From assembly GCF_017355965.1 (NCBI RefSeq), contig NZ_JAFIQW010000004.1, positions 186,001 through 250,000 of the forward strand: DNA of 64,000 nt. The letters are read 5' to 3'. This DNA is from Desertivibrio insolitus. GTDB taxonomy: Bacteria; Actinomycetota; Actinomycetes; Actinomycetales; Microbacteriaceae. The position numbers were made by a program, and so were the translations under genes. Below, in pieces: positions 15,178-23,622 of this stretch (its first letter is position 1; each line of letters begins with the position of its first letter). The notes below the pieces were generated by a model. The model was not told where the DNA came from. It did not search any database and saw only the letters and a list, made by a program, of their open reading frames with translations.

Positions 15178-17727
15178 ATGTCTCAGGCCCGTCACGTCGT
15201 CGTCATCGGCGGCGGACCCGCCGCGCACCGCCTGACCGAGTCCCTCGTGTCACGGCTCGCGCCGGATGACGACGGCCTCGCCGTCACCGTGCTGGCGGAG
15301 GAGGTGCACCGCCCGTACGACCGCGTCGCACTCAGCCGCCGGCTCGAGGGGCAGGTCGACCTCACCCTTCCCACCGATGTCTGGGAGCACGCGGCGGTCA
15401 CGCTCCGCACCGGTGAGCCCGCGCTCGCGATCGATCCGGATGCCCGGACGGTCACCACCGCGCAGGGCGTGCTCTCCTACGACGAACTCGTCCTCGCCAC
15501 GGGATCGAGCGCGTCCGTCCCGCCGATCGAGAACGCGGGCGCCGGCCGCGTCTACCGCACCCTCGAGGACGTCGACGCCCTCGTCGCGGAGATCGCGGAC
15601 CTCGGCGTGCGGCGTCGCCGGCCCGCCAACGTGGTCGTCGTGGGCGGAGGTCTGCTCGGGCTCGAGGCCGCGGGCGGCGCCGCGCGGCTGGGTGCCAACG
15701 TGTCGATCGTGCACTCGGGCCGGTGGCTGATGTCGAGCCAGCTCGACGAGGGCGCCGGGCAGACCCTCGGCCGGATCATCCGCTCCCAGGGCATCGCCCT
15801 GCACCTCGGCACCAGGCCGAGCGGCATCCTGCTCTCCGAGGGCGGTACGGTGCTCGGCGCGGCCCTCAACGACGGCTCGAGCGTGCACGCCGACATCGTC
15901 GTCTTCTCGATCGGCATCACCGCGCGCGACGAACTCGCCCGGGCCGCGGGCATCGAGGTCGGCGCGCGGGGAGGCGTCGTCGTCGACGAGGCCTGCGCCA
16001 CGAGCGCACCCCACGTGTGGGCGATCGGGGAGGTCGCGAGCATCGAGGGCGTCTGCATCGGACTCGTCGCTCCGGCCAACGCGATGGCGGAGGTCGTCGC
16101 CGACCGCATCCACGGCGGGCGCGCCGCTCTCCCCGGCATCGACGACGCCACCAAGCTCAAGCTCTCGGGCGTCGACGTCGCGAGCTTCGGCGACGCGCTC
16201 GCCCGGGGTACGGGCGCCCTCGAGGTGGTCTACGCCGACCCGGCGCGCGGCGTCTACCAGAAGCTCGTCGTGAGCGACGACGCCAAGACACTGCTCGGCG
16301 GCATGTTCGTCGGCGACGCCGGTCCCTACACCGCCGTGCGGCCGCTGCTCGGGCGCGAGCTCGACGCCGAGCCCGCCGCCTACCTCGCGCCTGCCGGCAT
16401 GGAGCCGACGGCCGGGGGCGAACTGCCCGACGACGCGCAGCTCTGCTCCTGCAACAACGTCTCGGTCGGCGCGGTCCGCGACGCCGTCCATGACGGATGC
16501 CACGACCTCGGCGAGCTCAAGGCGTGCACCCGGGCCGGCACCCAGTGCGGCTCGTGCGTGCCTCTCGTCAAGAAGCTGCTCGAGACCGAGCTGACGAAGT
16601 CGGGCGTCGAGGTGTCGAAGGCGCTGTGCGAGCACTTCGCGCTCAGCCGTGCCGAGCTGTTCGAGTCGGTCCGCATCCTCGGGCTGACCAGCGCCGAGGC
16701 GATCATGTCCCGCTTCGGCACCGGCCTCGGCTGCGACATCTGCAAGCCGGTCGTCGCCTCGATCCTCGCCAGTCAGACCAACGGCTACATCCTCGACGAC
16801 GGCCAGGGCGTGCTCCAGGACACCAACGACCGGGCGCTCGCGAACATGCAGAAGGACGGCACCTACTCGGTGGTACCGCGCATCCCCGGCGGCGAGATCA
16901 CCCCGGCGAAGCTCAAGGTCATCGCCGAGGTCGCCGAACGCTACGACCTCTACACGAAGATCACCGGAGGCCAGCGCATCGACATGTTCGGGGCGCGCCT
17001 CGAGCAGCTGCCGGACATCTGGCGGGAGCTGGTCGACGCGGGCTTCGAGTCGGGCCAGGCGTACGGCAAGTCCCTCCGCACCGTGAAATCGTGCGTCGGA
17101 TCGACCTGGTGCCGCTACGGGGTGCAGGACTCCGTCGGCATGGCGGTGTTCCTCGAGGAGCGGTACCGAGGCCTCCGCTCCCCGCACAAGTTCAAGCTCG
17201 GCGTCTCGGGCTGCGCCCGGGAGTGCGCCGAGGCCCGCGGTAAGGACATCGGCGTGATCGCGACCGAGCTCGGCTGGAACCTCTACGTCGGCGGCAACGG
17301 CGGCTACCAGCCCGCGCACGCCCAGCTGCTGGCCGGCGACCTCGACGACGAGACGCTCGTACGCTTCATCGATCGGTACGTCATGTACTACATCCGCACC
17401 GCCGATCGGCTGCAGCGGACGGCGCGCTGGCAGGAGGAGCTGCCCGGCGGCCTCGACCACGTGCGCGACGTCGTCGTCGAGGACTCCCTCGGGATCGCCG
17501 CCGAACTGGAGGCGGCGATGGAGCGCCACGTCGGAACGTACCGCGACGAGTGGGCGGCCACGCTCGCCGACCCGGAGCGGCTGAAGCGCTTCCGCTCCTA
17601 CGTGAACGCGCCGCAGACGCCGGACCCGTCGCTCCGGCGGGTGCGCGAGCGCGACCAGGGACGCCCCGCCACGGCCGAGGAGCGCGTGCTTCTCGCCGGC
17701 CCCACCATCCCCGTCCGAGGAGCGTGA
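15178..17727 (+). CDS. nirB: nitrite reductase [NAD(P)H] large subunit
   Basis: Six-electron reduction of nitrite to ammonium; 849 residues, full length. In order: FAD fold (VVIGGGPAAHRL), NAD(P)H fold (VVVGGGLLGLEAA), VWAIGEVASIEG, BFD [2Fe-2S] domain (LCSCNN ... CTRAGTQCGSC), a further Cys pair (GLGCDICKP), then the nitrite/sulfite reductase ferredoxin-like half and the siroheme-[4Fe-4S] cysteines in CVGSTWCRYG and GCARECAE. Its partner NirD is encoded divergently in the chelatase fusion rather than downstream as usual. A strong GGAGGA precedes the ATG. Confidence 0.96.
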   Translation: MSQARHVVVIGGGPAAHRLTESLVSRLAPDDDGLAVTVLAEEVHRPYDRVALSRRLEGQVDLTLPTDVWEHAAVTLRTGEPALAIDPDARTVTTAQGVLSYDELVLATGSSASVPPIENAGAGRVYRTLEDVDALVAEIADLGVRRRRPANVVVVGGGLLGLEAAGGAARLGANVSIVHSGRWLMSSQLDEGAGQTLGRIIRSQGIALHLGTRPSGILLSEGGTVLGAALNDGSSVHADIVVFSIGITARDELARAAGIEVGARGGVVVDEACATSAPHVWAIGEVASIEGVCIGLVAPANAMAEVVADRIHGGRAALPGIDDATKLKLSGVDVASFGDALARGTGALEVVYADPARGVYQKLVVSDDAKTLLGGMFVGDAGPYTAVRPLLGRELDAEPAAYLAPAGMEPTAGGELPDDAQLCSCNNVSVGAVRDAVHDGCHDLGELKACTRAGTQCGSCVPLVKKLLETELTKSGVEVSKALCEHFALSRAELFESVRILGLTSAEAIMSRFGTGLGCDICKPVVASILASQTNGYILDDGQGVLQDTNDRALANMQKDGTYSVVPRIPGGEITPAKLKVIAEVAERYDLYTKITGGQRIDMFGARLEQLPDIWRELVDAGFESGQAYGKSLRTVKSCVGSTWCRYGVQDSVGMAVFLEERYRGLRSPHKFKLGVSGCARECAEARGKDIGVIATELGWNLYVGGNGGYQPAHAQLLAGDLDDETLVRFIDRYVMYYIRTADRLQRTARWQEELPGGLDHVRDVVVEDSLGIAAELEAAMERHVGTYRDEWAATLADPERLKRFRSYVNAPQTPDPSLRRVRERDQGRPATAEERVLLAGPTIPVRGA

Positions 17728-17728
17728 C

Positions 17729-18772
17729 ATGGACCTCTCCATCCCCCTGACAGGGCGACGCGTGCTGGTCATCGGCACCGCGGTGAGCGCTCGTCGCGTC
17801 GTCGCGCGCTGCGCCGTCGAGGGCGCGGACGTGCGCCTCGTCCCCGCCCACTCGCTCCCACCCCTCACCGGCCGCTTCCGCCGCCCGGCCGCGGACCTCG
17901 TCGTGTGGGTCGAGGGCGACACCGGCATCCGGGCGCGGCTCGAGCAGGAGTGCCGGCGTCTCGGCATCTGGTTCACGGCGGAGTCGCCTGTCACGCCGGT
18001 CCCGCGCGGACACGTCACCCTCGTCGGCGGCGGGCCGGGCGACCCCGATCTGATGACCGTCGCCGGCCGGCGTGCCCTCGCCGACGCCGACGTCGTGCTG
18101 TTCGACCGCCTGGCGCCCCGCGAGGACCTCGAGCGGTGGGCGCCCGGAGCCGAGCTCATCGATGTGGGCAAGACCCCCGGCCATCACGCAGTGCCCCAGC
18201 ACGAGATCGAGGCACTCATGGTCCATCACGCGCTGCGCGGGCTGCGGGTGGTGCGGCTGAAGGGCGGCGATCCGTTCGTGTTCGGCCGCGGCGGAGAAGA
18301 GGTGGCCGCATGCCGGGCCGCGGGGGTGCCGGTGAGCGTGGTGCCTGGCGTGACCAGTGCGATCTCCGTTCCCGGGTCCGTCGGCATCCCCGTGACGCAC
18401 CGCGAGATCAGCCGCTCCTTCACGGTCGTCTCCGGACACGCGCCATTCAGCGAGAACGAGCTCACCCACCTTGCCGGGATCGGCGGCACGCTCGTCGTGC
18501 TCATGGGCGTCAACACGCTGCCGCACCTGGTCGCCGGACTACGTCGCAACGGCATGGGAGCCGAGGTCCCGCTCGCGATCGTCGAGCGCGGCTTCAGCGA
18601 GAGCCAGCGCACGACGGTGACCGATCTCGGCGGAGTACTCGCGGAACTCGGCCGGGTCCAGCCGCGGTCGCCCGCCGTGATCGTGATCGGCGAGGTCGTG
18701 AGACAGCGCCCCGGAGGGGAGACGGCATGGGATACTGAGGCCGCCCGAGCCGTCGCCGCCTTCGCGAGCTGA
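17729..18772 (+). CDS. cobA: uroporphyrinogen-III C-methyltransferase with shortened CysG-like N-terminus
   Basis: Makes precorrin-2, the precursor of siroheme for NirB; 347 residues. The methyltransferase domain (about 93-335) has VTLVGGGPGDPDLMTV, DRLAPREDL, RLKGGDPFVFGRGGEE, VVPGVTSA and GIPVTHR. The first ~90 residues look like the start of a CysG-type precorrin-2 dehydrogenase (VLVIGTAVSARRVVARCAVEG) but lack the Gly-rich NAD loop and the later dimerisation part. The dehydrogenase is thus probably inactive or much reduced. It starts one base after the nirB stop. Iron insertion may be supplied by the NirD-CbiX fusion. Confidence 0.9.
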   Translation: MDLSIPLTGRRVLVIGTAVSARRVVARCAVEGADVRLVPAHSLPPLTGRFRRPAADLVVWVEGDTGIRARLEQECRRLGIWFTAESPVTPVPRGHVTLVGGGPGDPDLMTVAGRRALADADVVLFDRLAPREDLERWAPGAELIDVGKTPGHHAVPQHEIEALMVHHALRGLRVVRLKGGDPFVFGRGGEEVAACRAAGVPVSVVPGVTSAISVPGSVGIPVTHREISRSFTVVSGHAPFSENELTHLAGIGGTLVVLMGVNTLPHLVAGLRRNGMGAEVPLAIVERGFSESQRTTVTDLGGVLAELGRVQPRSPAVIVIGEVVRQRPGGETAWDTEAARAVAAFAS

Positions 18773-18792
18773 GAACGGAGGGAGTTGCTTCG

Positions 18793-19956
18793 ATGCCCGT
18801 CACCGGAGGGACGCCGAGCGCCACGGATGCCGCAGAGCAGAGCGCGCCCGGATTCCGGCCGGATCAGCTGGAGGGCTTCCGCATCGGTGTGACGAGCGAC
18901 CGCCGTTCCGAGGACCTCATCAGCGCCTTCGAGCGCCGCGGCGCCGAGGTCACGCACGCCCCGACCATCCGCATGACGGGCGTGAGCGACGACACGGTGC
19001 TCGTCGACGAGACGCGCGCGGTCATCGATGCGCGACCCGACGTACTCCTCGCCACGACGTCGTACGGCATGCGGCGCTGGCTCGAGGCGGCGGATGCCGC
19101 GGGGCTCGGCGACGACCTCATGGACGTCCTCGCCGAGGCGCGGATCCTCGTCCGTGGTCCCAAGGCCCGCGGCGCGGTCCGTGCAGCGGGGCTCGACGAT
19201 CACGGGATGAGCGAACGCGAGACGACCACGTCCCTCGTCGACCTCGTCCTCAAGACGGACGTCCGGGGACAGTCCGTCGCCGTGCAGCTGCACGGCTTCA
19301 CCGACCCCGAACAGCTGCACCGGCTGGAGTCGGCCGGAGCGAGGGTGCTGCCGGTCGCCCCGTACCGCTGGACCAAGCACGAGGACTCAGCCCGAGTCAT
19401 CCGCCTCATCGACGCCGTGTGCTGCGGCTCCCTCGACGCCGTCACGTTCACGAGCGCCCCGGCCGTCGAGGCGCTCTTCGCGACCGCGGCCGAGGTGGGC
19501 AGGCTCGACGCACTGCAGGGTGCGTTCCGCGAGAACGTCGTCGCCGCAGCAGTCGGACCCGTGACAGCGGCGCCGCTCGTCGAGGCGCAGATCCTGCCGA
19601 TCGTGCCCGACCGCTTCCGGATGGGCGCCCTGATCCGCCTGCTGTGCGAACACCTCGAGCAGGCCTCGGTGCACCGGCTCGAGACGGAGTTCGGCACTGT
19701 CGAGTTGAGGGGGAGGACCGTGGTGCTCGGTGACCGCAGGGTCTCGCTCAATCCTGTGCCCCTCGCCCTCTTCCGCGCGCTCGTGGAGGCCGGCGGGCAC
19801 ACCGTTTCCCGCGACGCCCTGGCCCGGTCGGTGCCGGGAACACTCGACGACCACGCCGTCGACGTCGCAGTCAGCCGGCTGCGGCAGGCTCTACCGAACG
19901 GCCGTCTCGTGTCGACCGTCATCAAGCGGGGCTATCGCATCCCGGTCAAGGAGTGA
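18793..19956 (+). CDS. HemD-like uroporphyrinogen-III synthase domain fused to OmpR-type winged helix
   Basis: A 387-residue protein. Residues about 20-270 have the HemD fold (FRIGVTSDRRSEDLISAFERRG, APTIRM, VQLHGFTDP, VTFTSAPAVEALF, VAAVGPVTAAPL). The last ~100 residues form a Trans_reg_C winged helix (VSLNPVPLALFRALVEAGG, DDHAVDVAVSRLRQALP, VIKRGYRIP). Such fusions are known beside nitrite-reduction genes in actinobacteria and are usually thought to be regulators that kept a tetrapyrrole-binding domain. It follows cobA by 20 nt with a good GGAGGGAG. Whether it still makes uroporphyrinogen III is not decidable here. Confidence 0.87.
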   Translation: MPVTGGTPSATDAAEQSAPGFRPDQLEGFRIGVTSDRRSEDLISAFERRGAEVTHAPTIRMTGVSDDTVLVDETRAVIDARPDVLLATTSYGMRRWLEAADAAGLGDDLMDVLAEARILVRGPKARGAVRAAGLDDHGMSERETTTSLVDLVLKTDVRGQSVAVQLHGFTDPEQLHRLESAGARVLPVAPYRWTKHEDSARVIRLIDAVCCGSLDAVTFTSAPAVEALFATAAEVGRLDALQGAFRENVVAAAVGPVTAAPLVEAQILPIVPDRFRMGALIRLLCEHLEQASVHRLETEFGTVELRGRTVVLGDRRVSLNPVPLALFRALVEAGGHTVSRDALARSVPGTLDDHAVDVAVSRLRQALPNGRLVSTVIKRGYRIPVKE

Positions 19957-21092
19957 GCGCCGCGCTGCCGGCATCGACCAGGCTCCGGTCGGGGGCGCCG
20001 CGCTGCCGGCCCCATCGAGTCCTGACTCGAGGCCCGGATGTCCCTGCTCCTAGTGGACCTGGCCCGAGCCGTGGGCGCGGTCAACCGCCCATCCCGCGCG
20101 AACACGAGGTAGCGCTGCGCCACGAACGCGCCGAGGTAGAGCACGGTGTCGGTCAGGGGCTTCGCGACTGTGAGCGCGACGCCGAGCCCGGTGAGGGCGG
20201 CGAGTCCTGCATAGTTGAGTGCGAGCAGCGCGACGGCGAGGGCGACGTACTTGCCGAGTTGAGCCGGCAGAGATCCCGACCGTCGCGCCTCGAAAACGAT
20301 GGTGCGGTTGAGGGCGAAGTTCGCGCTCGCGCTGAGTACGCGGGCGAGAACGACCGACAGCAGCAGTGACTCGCTGAGGCTGAACAGCACCGTCAGTGCC
20401 ACCCAGTCGAGCGCGAACGAGCCGAGTGACACGACGACATAGCGCAACATCGGCCGCATCACGGCGATCGAGTCGTGGACGGGGCGGAAATGCGACGACG
20501 CGTTGCCATCGATGTACACGGTGGTGATCTCGATCTCTCTGAGCCCGTGACCGGCCGCGGCAGCGCGCAGCAGCACGGTGAGCTCCCACTCGAAGCGTTC
20601 GCCGGGCACGGTGAGCAGCCACGGGATCATCGCGGCCGGGATGCCACGTAGTCCGGTCTGAGTGTCGTGCACTCGCACGCCGCTGACGGATGAGAACAGT
20701 CGGCGGGAGACCGCGTTGCCGGCGCGGCTTCTCAGCGGCACCCGGCCGGTGAACCGCCGGCCGCCGAGCACGAGCGCGTCGCCTTGTTTCGTGGCTCTGG
20801 CGACTCGGTCGATGTCGTCGGGGCGATGTTGGCCGTCACTGTCGGCGGTGACGACGGATGTCCCCGGGTACCGCGCCGCGATGTGCGCGAGTCCGGTCTT
20901 GAGAGCGCGCCCCTTGCCGGCGTTGCGCAGGTGACGCACGACCTCGGCGCCGCGCGCCTCGACGTCGGCGAAGAGCCGGGCGTAGCGCGATCCGCTGCCG
21001 TCGTCGACGACCACGACCCGAAAGCCGTGCAGGGCGTCGACGAGGTCGAGCAGGCGCTCGTCGGGCTCGTAGGCGGGGATCAGCACGATCAC
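19932..21092 (-). CDS. GT2 glycosyltransferase fused to GtrA-like membrane domain
   Basis: A 386-residue protein. The N-terminal GT-A transferase (1-~210) has LIPAYEPDERL, VVVDDGSGS, the NAGKGRALKTG motif and TADSDGQH with the metal-binding acidic residues, as in dolichol-phosphate-mannose-synthase relatives. Residues about 215-335 are a four-helix GtrA domain ending QRYLVFARDG. The fusion suggests loading of a sugar onto polyprenyl phosphate and its membrane transfer. The GTG start overlaps the glycosidase stop by 4 nt. The last ~45 residues are Arg/Pro-rich and unlike the family, and overlap the hemD-like gene by 25 nt tail to tail; possibly a readthrough extension. Confidence 0.87.
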   Translation of the reverse strand: MIVLIPAYEPDERLLDLVDALHGFRVVVVDDGSGSRYARLFADVEARGAEVVRHLRNAGKGRALKTGLAHIAARYPGTSVVTADSDGQHRPDDIDRVARATKQGDALVLGGRRFTGRVPLRSRAGNAVSRRLFSSVSGVRVHDTQTGLRGIPAAMIPWLLTVPGERFEWELTVLLRAAAAGHGLREIEITTVYIDGNASSHFRPVHDSIAVMRPMLRYVVVSLGSFALDWVALTVLFSLSESLLLSVVLARVLSASANFALNRTIVFEARRSGSLPAQLGKYVALAVALLALNYAGLAALTGLGVALTVAKPLTDTVLYLGAFVAQRYLVFARDGRLTAPTARARSTRSRDIRASSQDSMGPAARRPRPEPGRCRQRGAHSLTGMR

Positions 21093-22054
21093 GAGGCGCT
21101 GCCCGCGATGTAGAGGATGTCGGAGGTGCCGCGCTCCTCGCCCTTGCCGAGCGGATCGTTGACGAGCGCCCCGTTGAAGTACATCGTCGACGAGCCGCCA
21201 CCGTCGATGTTGTACGCGGTGGTCGCGCCGAGGTCCTGCATGATCTGAGCGAGTTCGGTCATGTCGACGCCGGCGCTGTAGCCGGGGCTGCGCCCGTCGA
21301 CGACGACGAAGACGAGGTGGTTCTCGCCGATGACGCCGATGGCTGTGCGGGGCTGGTCGCCCTGAATGGAGTGATTGCCGAAGTTCGTGTCGACCTCTAC
21401 GTCGTCGATGCCGTCGACGATCTCGCCGTCCTCGACGAGTGCGGGCCCGAACGACAGGGTGTTCCAGACGCCGTCGGCGAGCAGCTGCTCGGCCGTCGTC
21501 GTCGTCTCGTCGTACACCTCGACGGTGCCGTCGAGGTAGAACGCCAGCCCCTGGCGGGCGCCCTCGTCGCGGTAGATCACGCCGTTGCGGATGACGATGC
21601 CGGTGTCGCGGAAGCCGTAGTAGTCGCCGTTGATCGCGAAGATCGCCTCGTTCGCCTCCGCGATCGTCGAGGTGGTCTCGGTGATGTTGGTGCCGAAGCT
21701 GTTGTCGGCGAACGCCGACTGCAGCACCGTGGCATCGCTCAGCATCACGTCGGCGACGTAGTAGGTGACGGTGTCGTCGCCCCCGCCGGTCGTCACAGTC
21801 GAGATGTCGATTAGCGCGTCATCCGACTCGTAGCTCGATCCCTCGACGGTGCCCGAGGTCGTGCTCGTCGCCTCGACCGTCGCGTTCTCGGCCTCGTAGG
21901 CCTCGACGTCGGTGATCGCCACGTGCTGGATGACGAAGCGGTCGAGCGCCCACGCCGACGCTCCGCCGGCGGCGAGCGTCAGCGCGAGGGCGGACGAGAG
22001 GACGATGGCGCGGCGGCGTGGTCGGCGTCTGCGGGGGTCGGGTGTCGAAGTCAT
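21089..22054 (-). CDS. secreted or membrane-anchored phosphodiester glycosidase (NAGPA domain)
   Basis: A 321-residue protein. The Arg-rich N-terminus (RRRRPRRRA) leads to a hydrophobic signal/anchor (about 17-37), so the rest is outside the cell. The domain from about residue 75 matches the phosphodiester glycosidase family: AIFAINGDYYGFRDTG, GVIYRDEGARQGLAF, LSFGPALVEDGE, RTAIGVIGENHLVFVVVDG, and the C-terminal YNIDGGGSSTMYFNG. Such enzymes cleave sugar-phosphodiester bonds. It is the first gene of a two-gene unit with GT2-GtrA, divergent from the DUF4956-VTC operon, suggesting turnover of a phosphodiester-linked surface glycan. Confidence 0.88.
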   Translation of the reverse strand: MTSTPDPRRRRPRRRAIVLSSALALTLAAGGASAWALDRFVIQHVAITDVEAYEAENATVEATSTTSGTVEGSSYESDDALIDISTVTTGGGDDTVTYYVADVMLSDATVLQSAFADNSFGTNITETTSTIAEANEAIFAINGDYYGFRDTGIVIRNGVIYRDEGARQGLAFYLDGTVEVYDETTTTAEQLLADGVWNTLSFGPALVEDGEIVDGIDDVEVDTNFGNHSIQGDQPRTAIGVIGENHLVFVVVDGRSPGYSAGVDMTELAQIMQDLGATTAYNIDGGGSSTMYFNGALVNDPLGKGEERGTSDILYIAGSAS

Positions 22055-22120
22055 GCCTCAGGAGTACGGATGCCGTCTGAGATGCACGTTGCCCGCGACT
22101 GAGGCACGCCCCAGCGAACC

Positions 22121-22136
22121 CTTGGTCGCAACCAAG
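22121..22136. promoter_or_regulatory. palindrome between divergent surface-cluster operons
   Basis: CTTGGTCGCAACCAAG has perfect 6-bp arms (CTTGGT/ACCAAG) around CGCA. It lies 67 nt from the glycosidase start and 121 nt from the DUF4956 start, in the shared regulatory region. It could be an operator for a dimeric repressor or a small stem-loop. No regulator is tied to it. Confidence 0.3.
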
Positions 22137-22192
22137 TGCCCTCACCGTCGGCCGACCGCCCCTGGCCGGTCTCAGCCGCCCTCAGGACGCGC

Positions 22193-22216
22193 CATAGGAA
22201 CGACCAAGCCTCGGAC
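22193..22216 (+). promoter_or_regulatory. 24-bp cluster element, copy 1 (before DUF4956 gene)
   Basis: CATAGGAACGACC (22193-22205) followed by AG and CGGAC (22212-22216) at the same spacing as in copy 2 (25375-25398), with 20 of 24 positions identical. It lies 40 nt before the DUF4956 start. It could bind the cluster's own OmpR-type regulator, or GGAAC could be the -35 of an ECF-sigma promoter. No matching -10 motif common to both copies is obvious. Confidence 0.5.
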
Positions 22217-22256
22217 GGCTCACTAGGGGCATCCGTTCCGACCCCAAGGAGATCCC

Positions 22257-22841
22257 GTGATCACCGCCGTCATGATCGCCGCCGACCTCGTCGCGATCAG
22301 CCTGCTCGCCTTTGCCCTCTACTTCTCCCGCCACCGTCGCCGCGACCTCGTCGTCGCGTTCGTCGGCGTCAACGTCGGGGTGCTCGCCGTCTCGGTCGTG
22401 CTCGCCTCATCGTCGGTCGGGCTGGGGCTCGGTCTCGGTCTGTTCGGGGTGCTGTCGATCATCCGGCTGCGCTCGTCCGAGATCTCGCAGCGCGAGGTGG
22501 CCTACTACTTCGCCTCGCTCGCGCTCGGCCTCATCGCCGGGCTCACCACGGCGCTCTCGTGGCTGCCGCTCGCGCTCATGGCCCTCATCGTCGTCGCGCT
22601 GTTCGTGACCGACAGCCCACGCCTGCTGGCCCGCTACCGACACACGACGATTACGTTGGACCGCGCGTTCACCGACGAGCAGTCGCTCACCCTGCACCTC
22701 GAAAGCCTCCTGGGCGGGCCGGTGCGCGCGCTCACGGTCCAGCAGGTCGACCTCGTGAACGACACGACCGTCGTCGACGTTCGACACGAGTCGGCCACCG
22801 GCGTGCGCCGCGACGCCCGCGTGCTGGAGACGACGCGATGA
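22257..22841 (+). CDS. DUF4956 membrane protein
   Basis: A 194-residue protein. The first ~120 residues hold about four membrane helices (AADLVAISLLAFALYF, VAFVGVNVGVLAVSVVLA, LGLGLGLFGVLSIIRLRS, LGLIAGLTTALSWLPLALM), with the family's RLRSSEISQREVAYYF segment. The C-terminal ~70 residues are a soluble domain. DUF4956 proteins regularly sit beside VTC-type polyphosphate polymerases and CotH or DUF4353 proteins, as here, but their function is unknown. GTG start with GGAGAT ahead. The stop overlaps the next start (ATGA). Confidence 0.88.
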   Translation: MITAVMIAADLVAISLLAFALYFSRHRRRDLVVAFVGVNVGVLAVSVVLASSSVGLGLGLGLFGVLSIIRLRSSEISQREVAYYFASLALGLIAGLTTALSWLPLALMALIVVALFVTDSPRLLARYRHTTITLDRAFTDEQSLTLHLESLLGGPVRALTVQQVDLVNDTTVVDVRHESATGVRRDARVLETTR

Positions 22842-23605
22842 CCCTCGAACGACTGCAGCCCATCACCCTCGACGAACTCGTCGCCGAGGCCGCGCTGCTC
22901 ACGCGCGTCGACCGCAAGTACGTGCTGCCGGCGAAGGATGCCGCGCAGGTGCTCGCCCGCCTGCCGGAAGACACCCGCGTGCTGACCATCGACGGCGCGA
23001 CCTCGTTCGAGTACGAGTCCTTCTACTTCGACACGCCCGACCTGCTCAGCTACCGCATGGCCGCGCTCGGCCGCCGCCGCCGTTTCAAGCTGCGCACCCG
23101 CAGCTATGTCGACTCCGAGGACTCGTTCCTCGAGATGAAGACGCGCGGCGCCCGCAGCGCGACGGTGAAGGACCGCATCGAGTACCTCTTCGACGAGCGC
23201 GAGACGCTGACCCGCGAGGGGCGCGCCTACGTCGAGGAGTCGCTGCTCGGGCTCGGCTTCGAGCACCCCGATCAGCTCGAGCTCGTGCCCACCCTCGCCA
23301 CCCGCTACCGCCGCACCACCCTGCTGCTGCCCGCGACCGGCAGCCGCGCGACGGTCGACACCGACCTCTCGTGGCAGCTCGCCGACGGCACGACCCTCGC
23401 TCTGCCCGAGCTCACGATCATCGAGACCAAATCCGGGCAGCGCACCGGCGAGGTCGACCGCCTGCTCTGGGCAGCCGCCCACCGCCCCTCGACCATCAGC
23501 AAGTACGGCACCGGTCTCGCCGCCCTCCGCGACGACCTGCCCTCCAACAAGTGGGCGCGCGTGCTGCGCCGCCACTTCCGACCCGACGCGGCGATCGCCG
23601 CCTGA
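22838..23605 (+). CDS. VTC-domain polyphosphate polymerase-like protein
   Basis: A 255-residue protein related to the catalytic core of yeast vacuolar transporter chaperone Vtc4, a tunnel enzyme that polymerises polyphosphate from ATP. Conserved features are LLTRVDRKYVLP, YESFYFDTPDLLSYR, the basic RRRRFKLRTRSY, the acidic EMKTRGARSATVKDR and EIIETK-like TIIETKSGQ, and SKYGTGLA at the end. There is no SPX domain and no membrane anchor of its own; the coupled DUF4956 protein could be the membrane partner. Whether polyphosphate or a different phosphoryl polymer is made is unknown. Confidence 0.87.
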   Translation: MTLERLQPITLDELVAEAALLTRVDRKYVLPAKDAAQVLARLPEDTRVLTIDGATSFEYESFYFDTPDLLSYRMAALGRRRRFKLRTRSYVDSEDSFLEMKTRGARSATVKDRIEYLFDERETLTREGRAYVEESLLGLGFEHPDQLELVPTLATRYRRTTLLLPATGSRATVDTDLSWQLADGTTLALPELTIIETKSGQRTGEVDRLLWAAAHRPSTISKYGTGLAALRDDLPSNKWARVLRRHFRPDAAIAA

Positions 23606-23622
23606 CCCCGACAGGACCTCCC

